A stretch of DNA of 64,000 nucleotides from assembly GCF_014174255.1 (NCBI RefSeq), contig NZ_JABEQJ010000020.1:1-64000 (forward strand). Reading direction: 5' to 3'. Below the pieces are notes generated by a model that did no database searches, was not told where the DNA came from, and saw only the letters and a program-made list of their open reading frames with translations. The stretch is from Gluconacetobacter sacchari (GTDB lineage: Bacteria > Pseudomonadota > Alphaproteobacteria > Acetobacterales > Acetobacteraceae). Position numbers and translations under genes: made by a program. Shown one piece after another: positions 1-8,081 of the stretch. How positions within the stretch are numbered: position 1 is the first letter of the stretch; every line of letters begins with the position of its first letter.

Positions 1-222
1 CTCGATCCCGGCCCGCGCCGTGCCGTCCACCAGGAACGTCCACCGGTTCTCCGTCATGAACACAAGGCGATACAGCGCCATCGTCTCGTTCATGTATCCC
101 GTCATCTCCGGATCGAACTGCCCCAGCATGTCCGCCGACATCGCACGCAGCACCCGCGGATGCACGTTCACCGGGCCAGGCCCCATCAGCAGCCGATGCG
201 GCGGGTCGATCTCTCCGAACAT
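1..222 (-). CDS. Class V aminotransferase (alanine/ureidoglycine-glyoxylate type), N-terminal part
   Basis: Only the first 74 codons are in the window; the gene runs off the left edge. The start of the protein contains LLMGPGPVNVHPRVLRAM, the hallmark N-terminus of PLP-dependent class V aminotransferases that use glyoxylate (alanine-, serine- or (S)-ureidoglycine-glyoxylate transaminases). An ATG at 222 has a GAGGA ribosome-binding site about six bases upstream; a second in-frame ATG lies at 228. The catalytic lysine lies outside the window, so substrate choice cannot be judged. A palindromic element at 276-287, repeated at the neighbouring GntR gene and at the TonB receptor, sits upstream and suggests co-regulation with the dehydrogenase and transporter genes. 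PucG-like ureidoglycine transaminase is one possibility because an Ldh2/AllD-type dehydrogenase is nearby. Confidence 0.8.
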   Translation of the reverse strand, partial: MFGEIDPPHRLLMGPGPVNVHPRVLRAMSADMLGQFDPEMTGYMNETMALYRLVFMTENRWTFLVDGTARAGIE

Positions 223-275
223 CGTCATTCCTCATCGTCCGTCCGTGCCACCCGGGCACATGCATTCCATACCAT

Positions 276-287
276 CTTGCATACAAG
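276..287. promoter_or_regulatory. Candidate GntR operator, copy 1
   Basis: CTTGCATACAAG, an almost symmetrical element (CTTG-N4-CAAG), lies between the aminotransferase start and the 3' end of the regulator gene. It matches copies at 1022-1033 (one mismatch) and, on the other strand, 1310-1321 (one mismatch). Position and recurrence suggest an operator of the FCD/GntR regulator encoded next to it. Confidence 0.55.
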
Positions 288-329
288 AAGCGGCGGAACA
301 CAACCGGAATTGCCGCGCCCAACGGCCGG

Positions 330-1028
330 CTACGTGCCCGAACCCTGTAGCGCGGCCTTCAGATGCTCCAGCCGGCTCGACGCGCTGCGATAGTTCAGGG
401 CCTTTTCGACATGCCGCAGATGCACGTCCATCAGGCGGGCAGCCTCGGTCGCATCGCCCTTTTCCAGCGCGTCGATGATTCCGCCATGCTCCCCGCAGGA
501 TTCATGCGCGTCATGCGACGATTGATACAGCGCGGCGATCAGCACCGTGCGCGTCGTCAGATCCTGCAACAGCGACGCCAGGACCGGATTGCCCAGCGTC
601 TCGGCCAGGCAGACGTGAAAATGCCCCAGCAGATAGCTGCGCTCCGCCCGGTCGCCGCTGGCAATCGCCTTCTGCTCGGCCCGCACATGCTCGCGCAGGG
701 CCCGGATCATGGCCGGACTGGCCCGCTCCAGCGTCACCAGCATGCCGACTTCCAACGCACGCCGCGCGTCGATCGTATGGCGCGCCTCCTCGACCGAGGG
801 CTCGATGACGAACCAGCCCCGACGGGCCGAGACCTCCACGATTCCCCGCGCCTGGAGGCGCATCATGGCCTCGCGGACCAGCGTCCGCGATACGCCGAAA
901 ATCTCGGACAATTCCTTCTCGCCCAGCCGCTCGCCCGGCGCGACGCGGCCCGAGAGCGCCGCATGGATGATGCGGTCCTCGATCAGGTGCGGATTCTTGT
1001 GTGCATCTTTTTCGGCGACATCTCGCAT
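330..1028 (-). CDS. GntR-family regulator, FadR/FCD subfamily
   Basis: From the ATG at 1028 the protein is 232 residues, a normal length for FCD-type GntR regulators. The N-terminal winged helix is clear (PGERLGEKELSEIFGVSRT, then VREAMMRLQARGIVEV), followed by an all-helical FCD ligand domain with conserved His residues that normally bind a metal and a small organic acid. The reading frame stays open to a GTG at 1121 and has another ATG at 1070; none of the starts has a strong ribosome-binding site, so the N-terminus is uncertain. The start region overlaps a 19-bp inverted repeat related to the sites upstream of the aminotransferase and TonB genes, which suggests autoregulation. It probably controls both flanking units in response to their substrate. 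Confidence 0.85.
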   Translation of the reverse strand: MRDVAEKDAHKNPHLIEDRIIHAALSGRVAPGERLGEKELSEIFGVSRTLVREAMMRLQARGIVEVSARRGWFVIEPSVEEARHTIDARRALEVGMLVTLERASPAMIRALREHVRAEQKAIASGDRAERSYLLGHFHVCLAETLGNPVLASLLQDLTTRTVLIAALYQSSHDAHESCGEHGGIIDALEKGDATEAARLMDVHLRHVEKALNYRSASSRLEHLKAALQGSGT

Positions 1029-1042
1029 ACAAGAAGTATGCG
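1022..1042. promoter_or_regulatory. Candidate GntR operator, copy 2, inside a perfect inverted repeat
   Basis: CTCGCATACAAG (1022-1033) resembles the element at 276-287. It also forms part of a perfect inverted repeat with arms CGCATAC and GTATGCG around five bases (1024-1042). It overlaps the likely start codon of the regulator gene, as expected for autorepression. Confidence 0.5.
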
Positions 1043-1438
1043 CAGACTGATGCCGTTCCGCAATCGGCATCCCGTGGCCCCGGGGCGGATCGCACGCCCG
1101 GGCCAGCATCGGCCCATGCACATATTCCGATCAATTGCCCATCAAAATGAATAATTATTCCGCACAAAAACAGACTTCCAAAAACCCCGCAGACGCATCC
1201 AACAAAATTATCATTTTAAATCAATAAATTAATGAATATCATTAATTTTCATCCACCTTTCCGACCCGCCGCATTTTCCGGAAGCGTTTCGTTTCGGATT
1301 GTTTTACACCTTGTATGCAACATTGCTCCTCAGAAATTGCCTATTTTGTAGACCAATCTGGACCATCATTTCATATTTGAGATTACCGAAGACCGCCTCC
1401 CCACCGCACACCCCTCTCCCAGACCAAGGAAGACAGAC
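1029..1438. other. Intergenic regulatory region, AT-rich
   Basis: No gene is supported here apart from possible N-terminal extensions of the regulator. The stretch from about 1140 to 1400 is much richer in A and T than its surroundings and holds the divergent promoters of the regulator and of the TonB receptor, including the third operator copy. Confidence 0.6.
1310..1321. promoter_or_regulatory. Candidate GntR operator, copy 3
   Basis: CTTGTATGCAAC matches the reverse complement of the element at 276-287 at 11 of 12 positions. It lies in the AT-rich leader about 120 bases upstream of the TonB receptor start, where a bound repressor could block the transporter/dehydrogenase operon. Confidence 0.5.
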
Positions 1439-3724
1439 ATGTTTCTCCCGCGCCGCGCCCGGCCGTCCATCAGGAGCCAGGCGATCATGACCAGCGTCCT
1501 GGCGGGCATCAGCCTGCCATTGCCCGCCCTGGCCGACACCGCGGCGCAGGCTCGCGCACCCGGCAAGCCTGCGCCGGCCGAAACGGTTTCGGTCTCCGCC
1601 CGCCGGGGCGCGAACGGCGCGGGCCAGCACAACGCCCATTCCGAAACGGTCATTTCCCGTCAGGAACTGACCAATCGCAACATCCGCGTCATGACCGACA
1701 TCCAGCGCGTGGCCCCCAACCTCACCATCCAGCCATCCTTCGGCTCGGGCGCGCTCAACTTCACCCTGCGCGGCGTCGGGCTGATGGATTTCACGCAGAA
1801 CAACACGCCCTCCACCATGCCGTATCTCGACGGCGTGGCCCTGCCGGTCTCGATCATGACCACCGGCATGATGTTCGATCTCGACGACATCTCCATCGCC
1901 GCCGGCCCCTCGGGCTACACGCACGGCCAGGCCACGACGGGCGGCGAGATCGACTTCCACACCGCCGACCCCACCCGCCAGTTCCATGCCGGCATCACCG
2001 AGGACATCGCCAGCTACGGCCGCAACCGCGTCGAGGGCTACATCTCCGGCCCGCTCTCCCGCTCGGTGTCCTTCCGCATCGCCGGCCAGTCCATGACCGG
2101 CGGCGGCTACCAGCACAACGCGGCGGGCCAGGGCTTCGGCAACGCCAATCTGGGCGCCCTGCGCGCCAAGCTGAAATGGGACATCGACGACACGTCGAAC
2201 CTGATCGTCGGCGGCCACTGGACGACCGACCAGTCGGAATACGCATCCGGCCACAATCTCTACAATTCCTACCACGTCCCCGTGACGCAGGACCTCTACG
2301 AGACCGAATGGGGCCTGGACCCGCGTTTCGCGAAAATCATCGGCATCGACGGCAACAATACCAAACCGCGTGAAGACAACATCTTCTGGGGCGCCAACGT
2401 GCGCTATACGAAGAATTTCTCATGGGGCCGGCTGTCCACCATCAGCGCCTATGAAATGGCCGACGAGCACGAACTGACGAACCAGACCGATTCCGTCCTC
2501 TCCTACGGCAACATGTTCCGCAACAACCAGACGAACGTGTTCTCGCAGGAAGTCAAACTGGAATCGATCGACCCCGGCGCCCGGTTCCACTGGGAAACCG
2601 GCATGTATTACAGCCGGTCGCGCATGGCACAGAATTTCTGGTACGATTCCTCCGATCGCCCCGGCACCACGCCGCTCAACCAGACCCGCTACCGGCAGAA
2701 TCAGCAGAATTTCAATCAGTACGTGCAATTGTCCTACCGCATCCTGCCCAGGCTGCGCCTGATCGGTGCCATCCTGCATGAATCCGACGACCGGCAGATG
2801 CTCAACGTCACCAGCACGAACTACAATCTCGATACCGGCGGCATCGTCGGCAAGCCGACCGATTTCGGCAACAGCGGCGCATTGAGCAACGAGTTCGGCG
2901 GCCGTGTCGGCGCGCAATACCAGTTCACCCGCAACATCATGGGCTACGTGATGTTCAGCCGCGGCTTCAAGCCGGGCGGGTTCTCGGCCAACATCACCCA
3001 GCAGGCCGCCCAGCTCCGCCCCTTCAAGCCCGAACAGATCCTGACCTACGAAGGCGGCTTCAAGACCATGCTGTTCGACCGCCGCCTGCGCCTCAACGCC
3101 GCCGGCTTCTACTACGACTATCGCGACCAGCAGCTCCTGGGCACGGTCCTGGTCCCGCCCTACGGCGTGCTGGGCGGCTACGTCAACGCCCCGCGCTCCT
3201 ACATCTACGGCGCGGAGTTCGATGCCGAGGCCCATCCGTTCCACGGCATGGTTCTGACGCAGAATTTCGGCTACCAGAACGGCGTCTACTCCCAGTTCCA
3301 GAGCCTCAACCGCTCCGCCACCACCGCCAATTTCGCCGCCACCGGCGTCTGGCAGGCCATCAACACGAATTACGACAACGTTAACATGGGGCTGGCCAAC
3401 CTCACCCTGTCCGGCGCCGCCGCCTATACATGGACCGTCTTCCACGACTACCGGATGACGTTCGACGTCGATTATTCCTATCGCGGCCGCCAGACCCAGC
3501 CGCAATATATCGGCCAGACCGGCATCTACCGCTCGCCGGCCTATTTCCTGGTCAACTCCTTCCTGACCTTCGCCGCCCCCCGGCAGCACTGGTCGGTCAC
3601 CGTCTACGGCCAGAACCTCGCCGATCGCCGCTACTGGCTGTCGGCCGGCACCCAGGCCACCTTCTACGGCGTCATCCCCGGCATGCCGCGCTTCGTCGGC
3701 GCGCGCATCAACTACACCTACTGA
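1439..3724 (+). CDS. TonB-dependent outer-membrane receptor
   Basis: A 761-residue outer-membrane receptor. It has a signal peptide (hydrophobic SVLAGISLPLPALA, cleavage after ALA), a plug domain at about residues 45-170 (ELTNRNIRVMTDIQRVAPNL, then a GVGLMDF segment in the usual LRGVG context) and a long beta-barrel ending in an aromatic residue (INYTY), as barrel-assembly signals do. The start has an AGGAAG ribosome-binding site. It is followed after 20 bases by a DAACS symporter and then an overlapping dehydrogenase gene, so the three look like one operon that imports a substrate across both membranes and oxidises it. The ligand cannot be read from the sequence; the organic-acid context argues against a simple siderophore role but does not exclude it. 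Confidence 0.9.
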   Translation: MFLPRRARPSIRSQAIMTSVLAGISLPLPALADTAAQARAPGKPAPAETVSVSARRGANGAGQHNAHSETVISRQELTNRNIRVMTDIQRVAPNLTIQPSFGSGALNFTLRGVGLMDFTQNNTPSTMPYLDGVALPVSIMTTGMMFDLDDISIAAGPSGYTHGQATTGGEIDFHTADPTRQFHAGITEDIASYGRNRVEGYISGPLSRSVSFRIAGQSMTGGGYQHNAAGQGFGNANLGALRAKLKWDIDDTSNLIVGGHWTTDQSEYASGHNLYNSYHVPVTQDLYETEWGLDPRFAKIIGIDGNNTKPREDNIFWGANVRYTKNFSWGRLSTISAYEMADEHELTNQTDSVLSYGNMFRNNQTNVFSQEVKLESIDPGARFHWETGMYYSRSRMAQNFWYDSSDRPGTTPLNQTRYRQNQQNFNQYVQLSYRILPRLRLIGAILHESDDRQMLNVTSTNYNLDTGGIVGKPTDFGNSGALSNEFGGRVGAQYQFTRNIMGYVMFSRGFKPGGFSANITQQAAQLRPFKPEQILTYEGGFKTMLFDRRLRLNAAGFYYDYRDQQLLGTVLVPPYGVLGGYVNAPRSYIYGAEFDAEAHPFHGMVLTQNFGYQNGVYSQFQSLNRSATTANFAATGVWQAINTNYDNVNMGLANLTLSGAAAYTWTVFHDYRMTFDVDYSYRGRQTQPQYIGQTGIYRSPAYFLVNSFLTFAAPRQHWSVTVYGQNLADRRYWLSAGTQATFYGVIPGMPRFVGARINYTY

Positions 3725-3744
3725 ACCAGGCAAGGACCCACAGG

Positions 3745-5037
3745 ATGAGCGAGACGACCCTCCCCGCGACACAGGCCGGCCCCACCGCGCGCGCCGGCAT
3801 GTTCCTCCAGGTCGTCATCGCCACCCTGCTGGGCCTGGCGCTGGGCGTCTTCGCGCCCGGCCTCGCCGCCCAGACCCGCTGGGCCAGCGACCTGTTCCTG
3901 CACCTCATCGTCATGGCGGTGGGGCCGCTTCTGTTCTGCATCATCGTGACCGGCATCGTCGGCGCCGGCTCCCTGCGCACGGTCGGGCGACTGGGGGCCA
4001 AGGCGCTCCTCTATTTCGAGGCGATGACCACCCTGGCCCTCCTCGCCGCCGTCGGCATCGCGCTGCTCCTCCAGCCCGGCCGGGGCATCGTGTTCACCCC
4101 CACGGCCGACGACACCCGCATGATCTCGTCCTACGCCCGCAACGCCCACGTCATGCACGAGGGCGGCGTCACGGAGTTCGCGCTGGGGCTGATCCCCCAC
4201 ACCCCCGCCGACGCGTTCGCGCAGGGCAACGTGTTGCAGATCCTGTTCTTCGCCATCCTGTTCGGCTGCTGCCTCAGCCAGATCGGCGAAGCCGGCGCGC
4301 CGATCGTCCGCCTGATCGACGCCCTGTCCGCCCTGTTCTCGCGCATGATGCGCTTCATCATCGCGCTGGCGCCGCTGGGCGTCTTCGGCGCCATGGCCAC
4401 CACCACCGCGCGCTACGGCCTCGGTGCGATCGGGCACCTCGCCGCCTTCGTCGTGCTGTATTTCGTGGCGATCGGCCTGTTCATCATCGGTGGCCTCGGC
4501 CTCTGCCTGCGCCTGTCGGGCGTCAGCCCGATCCGCTTCTTCCGCTATTTCCGCACCGAGTTCGCAATCACCTTCGCCACCACGGCGTCGGACGCCGTGC
4601 TGCCCAGCATCATGGCCAAGCTGGAGCAGCTCGGCGTGGACCGCCAGGTGGTCGGGCTGGTGGTCCCGGCCGGCTATTCCTTCAACCTCGACGCCCTGTC
4701 GATCTATCTGGGCCTCGCCGTCATCTTCCTCGCCCAGGCGACGGGCACGGTGCTGAGCGCGTGGCAGGTCCTGATCATGCTGGCAACCGCGCTCGTCACC
4801 TCCAAGGGCGCGCACGGCGTGCCCGGCATCGCCATCGTGGTGCTGGCCGCCACCCTGTCCGCCATTCCCTCGATCCCCGTCGCCAGCCTGGTGATGCTGC
4901 TGGCGGTCGACTGGTTCATCGGCATCGCCCGCGCGGTGGGCAACCTGGCCGGCAACTGCGTGGCCCCGGTCGTCATCGGCGCGTGGGAAGGCAAGCTGGA
5001 CCGCAACCGCGCCGCCGAGGTCCTGAAGCAATCATGA
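3745..5037 (+). CDS. Dicarboxylate/amino acid:cation symporter (DAACS, DctA/GltP type)
   Basis: The product is 430 residues from the ATG at 3745. It belongs to the sodium- or proton-coupled dicarboxylate/glutamate symporter family. The family core is visible: AITFATTASDAVLPS (re-entrant loop 1 region), VVPAGYSFNLDALSIYL (TM7 NxD motif), TSKGAHGVPGIAIVVLAATL (re-entrant loop 2) and GNLAGNCVAPVVI (TM8 substrate-binding Asn). About eight membrane segments are present. It lies 20 bases behind the TonB receptor and overlaps the next gene by four bases, which implies a shared mRNA and a shared substrate, probably a C4-type or other small carboxylate or amino acid. In-frame sequence extends upstream to 3430, but that part overlaps the receptor gene and does not look like the family. 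Confidence 0.9.
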   Translation: MSETTLPATQAGPTARAGMFLQVVIATLLGLALGVFAPGLAAQTRWASDLFLHLIVMAVGPLLFCIIVTGIVGAGSLRTVGRLGAKALLYFEAMTTLALLAAVGIALLLQPGRGIVFTPTADDTRMISSYARNAHVMHEGGVTEFALGLIPHTPADAFAQGNVLQILFFAILFGCCLSQIGEAGAPIVRLIDALSALFSRMMRFIIALAPLGVFGAMATTTARYGLGAIGHLAAFVVLYFVAIGLFIIGGLGLCLRLSGVSPIRFFRYFRTEFAITFATTASDAVLPSIMAKLEQLGVDRQVVGLVVPAGYSFNLDALSIYLGLAVIFLAQATGTVLSAWQVLIMLATALVTSKGAHGVPGIAIVVLAATLSAIPSIPVASLVMLLAVDWFIGIARAVGNLAGNCVAPVVIGAWEGKLDRNRAAEVLKQS

Positions 5038-6065
5038 CGAACACCATCCTCGCCGACCCCGCGACGCTGGCATCGCGCGTCACCGCCGCCCTGCTGGCCG
5101 CCGGCGCCTCGCCGGACTCGGCGGCCGCCACGACCGACGCGCTGATGCACGCCTCGCGAACCGGCATCGACAGCCACGGCGTCCGGCTGGCCGCGCATTA
5201 CGCCGCCATGCTGCGCCAGGGCCGGCTGAACGGCACCCCCACCCTGACGATCCGGCGCACCGCCCCCGCCACCGCGATGCTCGACGCCGATGACGGGCTC
5301 GGCCATTACGCCTGCGATCGGGCCATGGCCCTCGCCCTCGACCTCACGGCCGAAACCGGGATCGGCGCGGTCGGGATCGTCCGCTCGTCGCATTGCGGCG
5401 CGGCCGGCGCCTACGCGCTGAAGGCCGCCGAAGCCGGCATGGTCGGCATCGTCACCAGCAATTCCGATGCCAACGTCACGCTGTTCGGCGGCAGCCTGCC
5501 CTTCCACGGCACCAACCCGATCGCCATGGCCGCCCCGGTCGCCGGCCAGCCGCCCTGGCTGCTCGATATCGCGACCTCGTCCATCCCCTTCAACCGGGTG
5601 CGCCTCTACCGCGCGCTGGACCGCCCCCTGCCGCCCGGCGTGGCCGCCGACGCGCGGGGGCACGAGACCACCAGCGCGCACGCCGCCCATATGCTGCTGC
5701 CCCTGGGCGGCGCGGAATACGGCTTCAAGGGCGCGGCGCTGGCCGGACTGGTCACGATCCTCTCGGCGGTGCTGACCGGCGCCACGCCCGACCCGGACAT
5801 GATCCCGATGACCGACACCGACGACCGGACGACGGCCCGCAATGTTGGGCAATTCTGCCTGGCGATCGACCCGGCGCGCTTCGTGGGCCGCGCCGCCTAC
5901 GACCGGGCGATGACGGATTACCTGCGCCAGCTCCGCGCCGTCCCGCCGGCCGACACCGACCATCCGGTCATGGCACCCGGCGACCGCGAATGGGCCACGG
6001 CCCGTCGCCGCGCCGCCGAAGGCATCCCGATCGACCCGGACACCCGGCGCTTCCTCGGCCTCTGA
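5034..6065 (+). CDS. Malate/L-lactate/ureidoglycolate dehydrogenase family (Ldh2/AllD) oxidoreductase
   Basis: A 343-residue NAD(P)-dependent 2-hydroxyacid dehydrogenase of the Ldh2 fold. Recognisable pieces are RTGIDSHGVRL with the catalytic His, IVRSSHCGAAGAYALKAAE, and the substrate/cofactor loop FGGSLPFHGTNPIAMAAP. The ATG overlaps the stop codon of the symporter gene (ATGA), so translation is coupled. The family contains malate, ureidoglycolate, sulfolactate and imine-reducing enzymes that cannot be separated by eye. The neighbouring glyoxylate-type aminotransferase makes ureidoglycolate a reasonable candidate, but a generic 2-hydroxyacid is equally possible. It probably oxidises the compound brought in by the two upstream transport proteins. 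Confidence 0.88.
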   Translation: MTNTILADPATLASRVTAALLAAGASPDSAAATTDALMHASRTGIDSHGVRLAAHYAAMLRQGRLNGTPTLTIRRTAPATAMLDADDGLGHYACDRAMALALDLTAETGIGAVGIVRSSHCGAAGAYALKAAEAGMVGIVTSNSDANVTLFGGSLPFHGTNPIAMAAPVAGQPPWLLDIATSSIPFNRVRLYRALDRPLPPGVAADARGHETTSAHAAHMLLPLGGAEYGFKGAALAGLVTILSAVLTGATPDPDMIPMTDTDDRTTARNVGQFCLAIDPARFVGRAAYDRAMTDYLRQLRAVPPADTDHPVMAPGDREWATARRRAAEGIPIDPDTRRFLGL

Positions 6066-6081
6066 CCCGCGCCCGGCACGG

Positions 6082-7341
6082 TCAGGCCGCCTCGCCCGCG
6101 TGGCGCGCGTTGATCCGCAGCAGCGTCCCCAGGGCCGAGACCATGTCGTCCATCATCTCGTCCGTATGGTGCGGCCCGGGCGTCAGGCGCAGCCGCTCGG
6201 TCCCGCGCGCCACGGTGGGATAATTGATCGGAGTGGCATAGAGCCCGAAATCCGCCAGCAGGCGGCGGCTGATCTCGTTGCAGCGATCGGCATCCCCGAC
6301 CGGGATCGGCACGATATGACTGGGCGTGGGCATGAACGGGATACCCGCCTCGGTCAGCTTGGCGCGGAACGTCGCCACCCGCTCGAACATCTTCTCGCGG
6401 CGCCATCCCTCGCGCCGCACCATGCGCACGCTGGCCAGGGCCGCCGCCACCACCGACGGCGGCAGCGCGGTGGTGAAGATGAAGCCCGATGCCGCGCAGC
6501 GCAGGTAATCGACCAGTTCCGCCGACCCGGCGACATACCCGCCATGGACACCGAACCCCTTGGCCAGGGTGCCCTCGATAATGTCCACCTGGTCGGCCAC
6601 GCCGTCACGCTCGGCCACGCCGCCGCCTTCCGCGCCGTACAGCCCCACGGCATGCACCTCGTCCAGATAGGTCAGGGCGCCGTATTTGCGCGCCAGGGCA
6701 CAGGTGGCGCCGATATCCGAAATATCGCCATCCATCGAATACACGCTCTCGAACGCCACCAGCTTGGGCGCGTCCCCGGGCGCGGCGGCCAGCTTGGCCT
6801 CCAGATCCGCCAGGTCGTTATGTTCGTAGATGACGCAGGACGCCCCGCGCGCTCCCTTGATCCCGGCGATCATCGAGGCATGGTTCTGCCGGTCGGAAAA
6901 GCAGATCCATCCCGGCATGCTGGTCAGGATGGTCTGCAGGCTGGCCTGGTTCGAGACATAGCCGGATACGAACAGCAGCCCAGCCTCCTTGCCATGCAGG
7001 TCGGCCAGTTCGGCTTCCAGTTCCGCGTGCAGCGGGCTGGTGCCGGCGATGTTGCGCGTGCCGCCGGCCCCGGCCCCATGCTCGCGGATCGCGGCGATCG
7101 CGGCCTCGGCCACCGCCGGCTCCACGCCCATGCCCAGATAATCGTTGGCCGACCACACCACCACCTCGCGCCCCACGGGCGGCTCGGCGGCAGGCGCGGT
7201 CACATGGTCATAGACGGGATAGCGATCGGCCTGGCGCGCCAGCGGCGTGAAGCGGCGGTATCGTCCCTGCGCCCGGATCCCGTCCAGAGACTCCCGGCAG
7301 AAGCGATAGAAAGGATGCCGATCCACATCGATACTGGGCAC
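6082..7341 (-). CDS. hemA: 5-aminolevulinate synthase
   Basis: This PLP enzyme condenses glycine with succinyl-CoA to 5-aminolevulinate, the first step of haem synthesis in alphaproteobacteria. The protein (419 residues) shows the alpha-oxoamine synthase core: [57 protein letters not shown], and [16 protein letters not shown] with the PLP lysine near residue 261. I prefer the GTG at 7341, which has a GGGAG ribosome-binding site at good distance and gives the family's normal N-terminus ([20 protein letters not shown]). An in-frame ATG at 7443 overlaps the stop of the upstream lipoprotein gene and would add 34 residues, so the two genes are probably co-transcribed. It converges on the dehydrogenase gene with 16 bases between them. 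Confidence 0.93.
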   Translation of the reverse strand: MPSIDVDRHPFYRFCRESLDGIRAQGRYRRFTPLARQADRYPVYDHVTAPAAEPPVGREVVVWSANDYLGMGVEPAVAEAAIAAIREHGAGAGGTRNIAGTSPLHAELEAELADLHGKEAGLLFVSGYVSNQASLQTILTSMPGWICFSDRQNHASMIAGIKGARGASCVIYEHNDLADLEAKLAAAPGDAPKLVAFESVYSMDGDISDIGATCALARKYGALTYLDEVHAVGLYGAEGGGVAERDGVADQVDIIEGTLAKGFGVHGGYVAGSAELVDYLRCAASGFIFTTALPPSVVAAALASVRMVRREGWRREKMFERVATFRAKLTEAGIPFMPTPSHIVPIPVGDADRCNEISRRLLADFGLYATPINYPTVARGTERLRLTPGPHHTDEMMDDMVSALGTLLRINARHAGEAA

Positions 7342-7439
7342 GCTGTCATTCTCCCGTGACGCCGTCACGGGCCGGGCGGCCCGCACGGCCGCCGCCGCTA
7401 CGGTGGGTCCGCCGCCATCAGGCGAACCACGATCCTGTT

Positions 7440-7904
7440 TCATCGCACATACACCCGGACGGCGCCGATGGTCATCGTCGAATCCGACATGGCCGCCATT
7501 TCCACCTGTTCCGGCCGCGCGCCGGCGGCGACGATCGCGGCCGCCACCGCCTGGCCGTCCGTGGCCACCGCGCGCCGCATCGCTTCGGCCTCCCGCTCCG
7601 GCGTCGGCCCGGCCGGAACCAGCACCCGCACGGTGAACAGCACGTTCGGCTTGCGCGCCAGCGCCCGCGTGACCGCGCCGGCCAGCACCGGCCGCCACTG
7701 GCTGTCCGGCGTGCCGGCACGGATATCGACCAGCGGCGGCACCGGGCGCGGCGCGGGCGGCCTGGGGGGATAATGCGGCACCGGCGGCCGGCTGGCCCGC
7801 GCGTCGAAGGTCCGCTGGTCCACCAGGTCGCAGGCCGCCAGCCCGCCCATGCACAGGGCGGACACGGCCATCAGGATCGGAGCGGTGCGAATGCGATGAA
7901 ACAT
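7440..7904 (-). CDS. Putative lipoprotein of unknown function
   Basis: The product is 154 residues. A type II signal peptide with lipobox LAAC predicts lipidation at Cys25. A Pro-rich linker ([18 protein letters not shown]) follows, then a compact domain of about 95 residues with two helices and strands ending in AVRVYVR. I do not recognise the family. The stop codon overlaps an alternative ATG of hemA, so it is likely the first gene of a two-gene unit and is divergent from the transketolase-like gene 178 bases away. Presumably it is an outer-membrane or periplasm-facing protein; no function can be assigned. Confidence 0.7.
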   Translation of the reverse strand: MFHRIRTAPILMAVSALCMGGLAACDLVDQRTFDARASRPPVPHYPPRPPAPRPVPPLVDIRAGTPDSQWRPVLAGAVTRALARKPNVLFTVRVLVPAGPTPEREAEAMRRAVATDGQAVAAAIVAAGARPEQVEMAAMSDSTMTIGAVRVYVR

Positions 7905-8081
7905 GGGCGGCCACGGTTACAGCATCCACGATACGGAGCAAGAGTACCCGGCCGAAACCGCCGACCGATCGCGTCATGCTTGCGGAGCGGGCGGCACGAT
8001 CCTATAGCCGACTGTAGATCGTTTTCTCCGGCGGCGCGCTCCCTGCGGGCGCGACCGCCCGGATTTCAGGACGCCCGCCCC

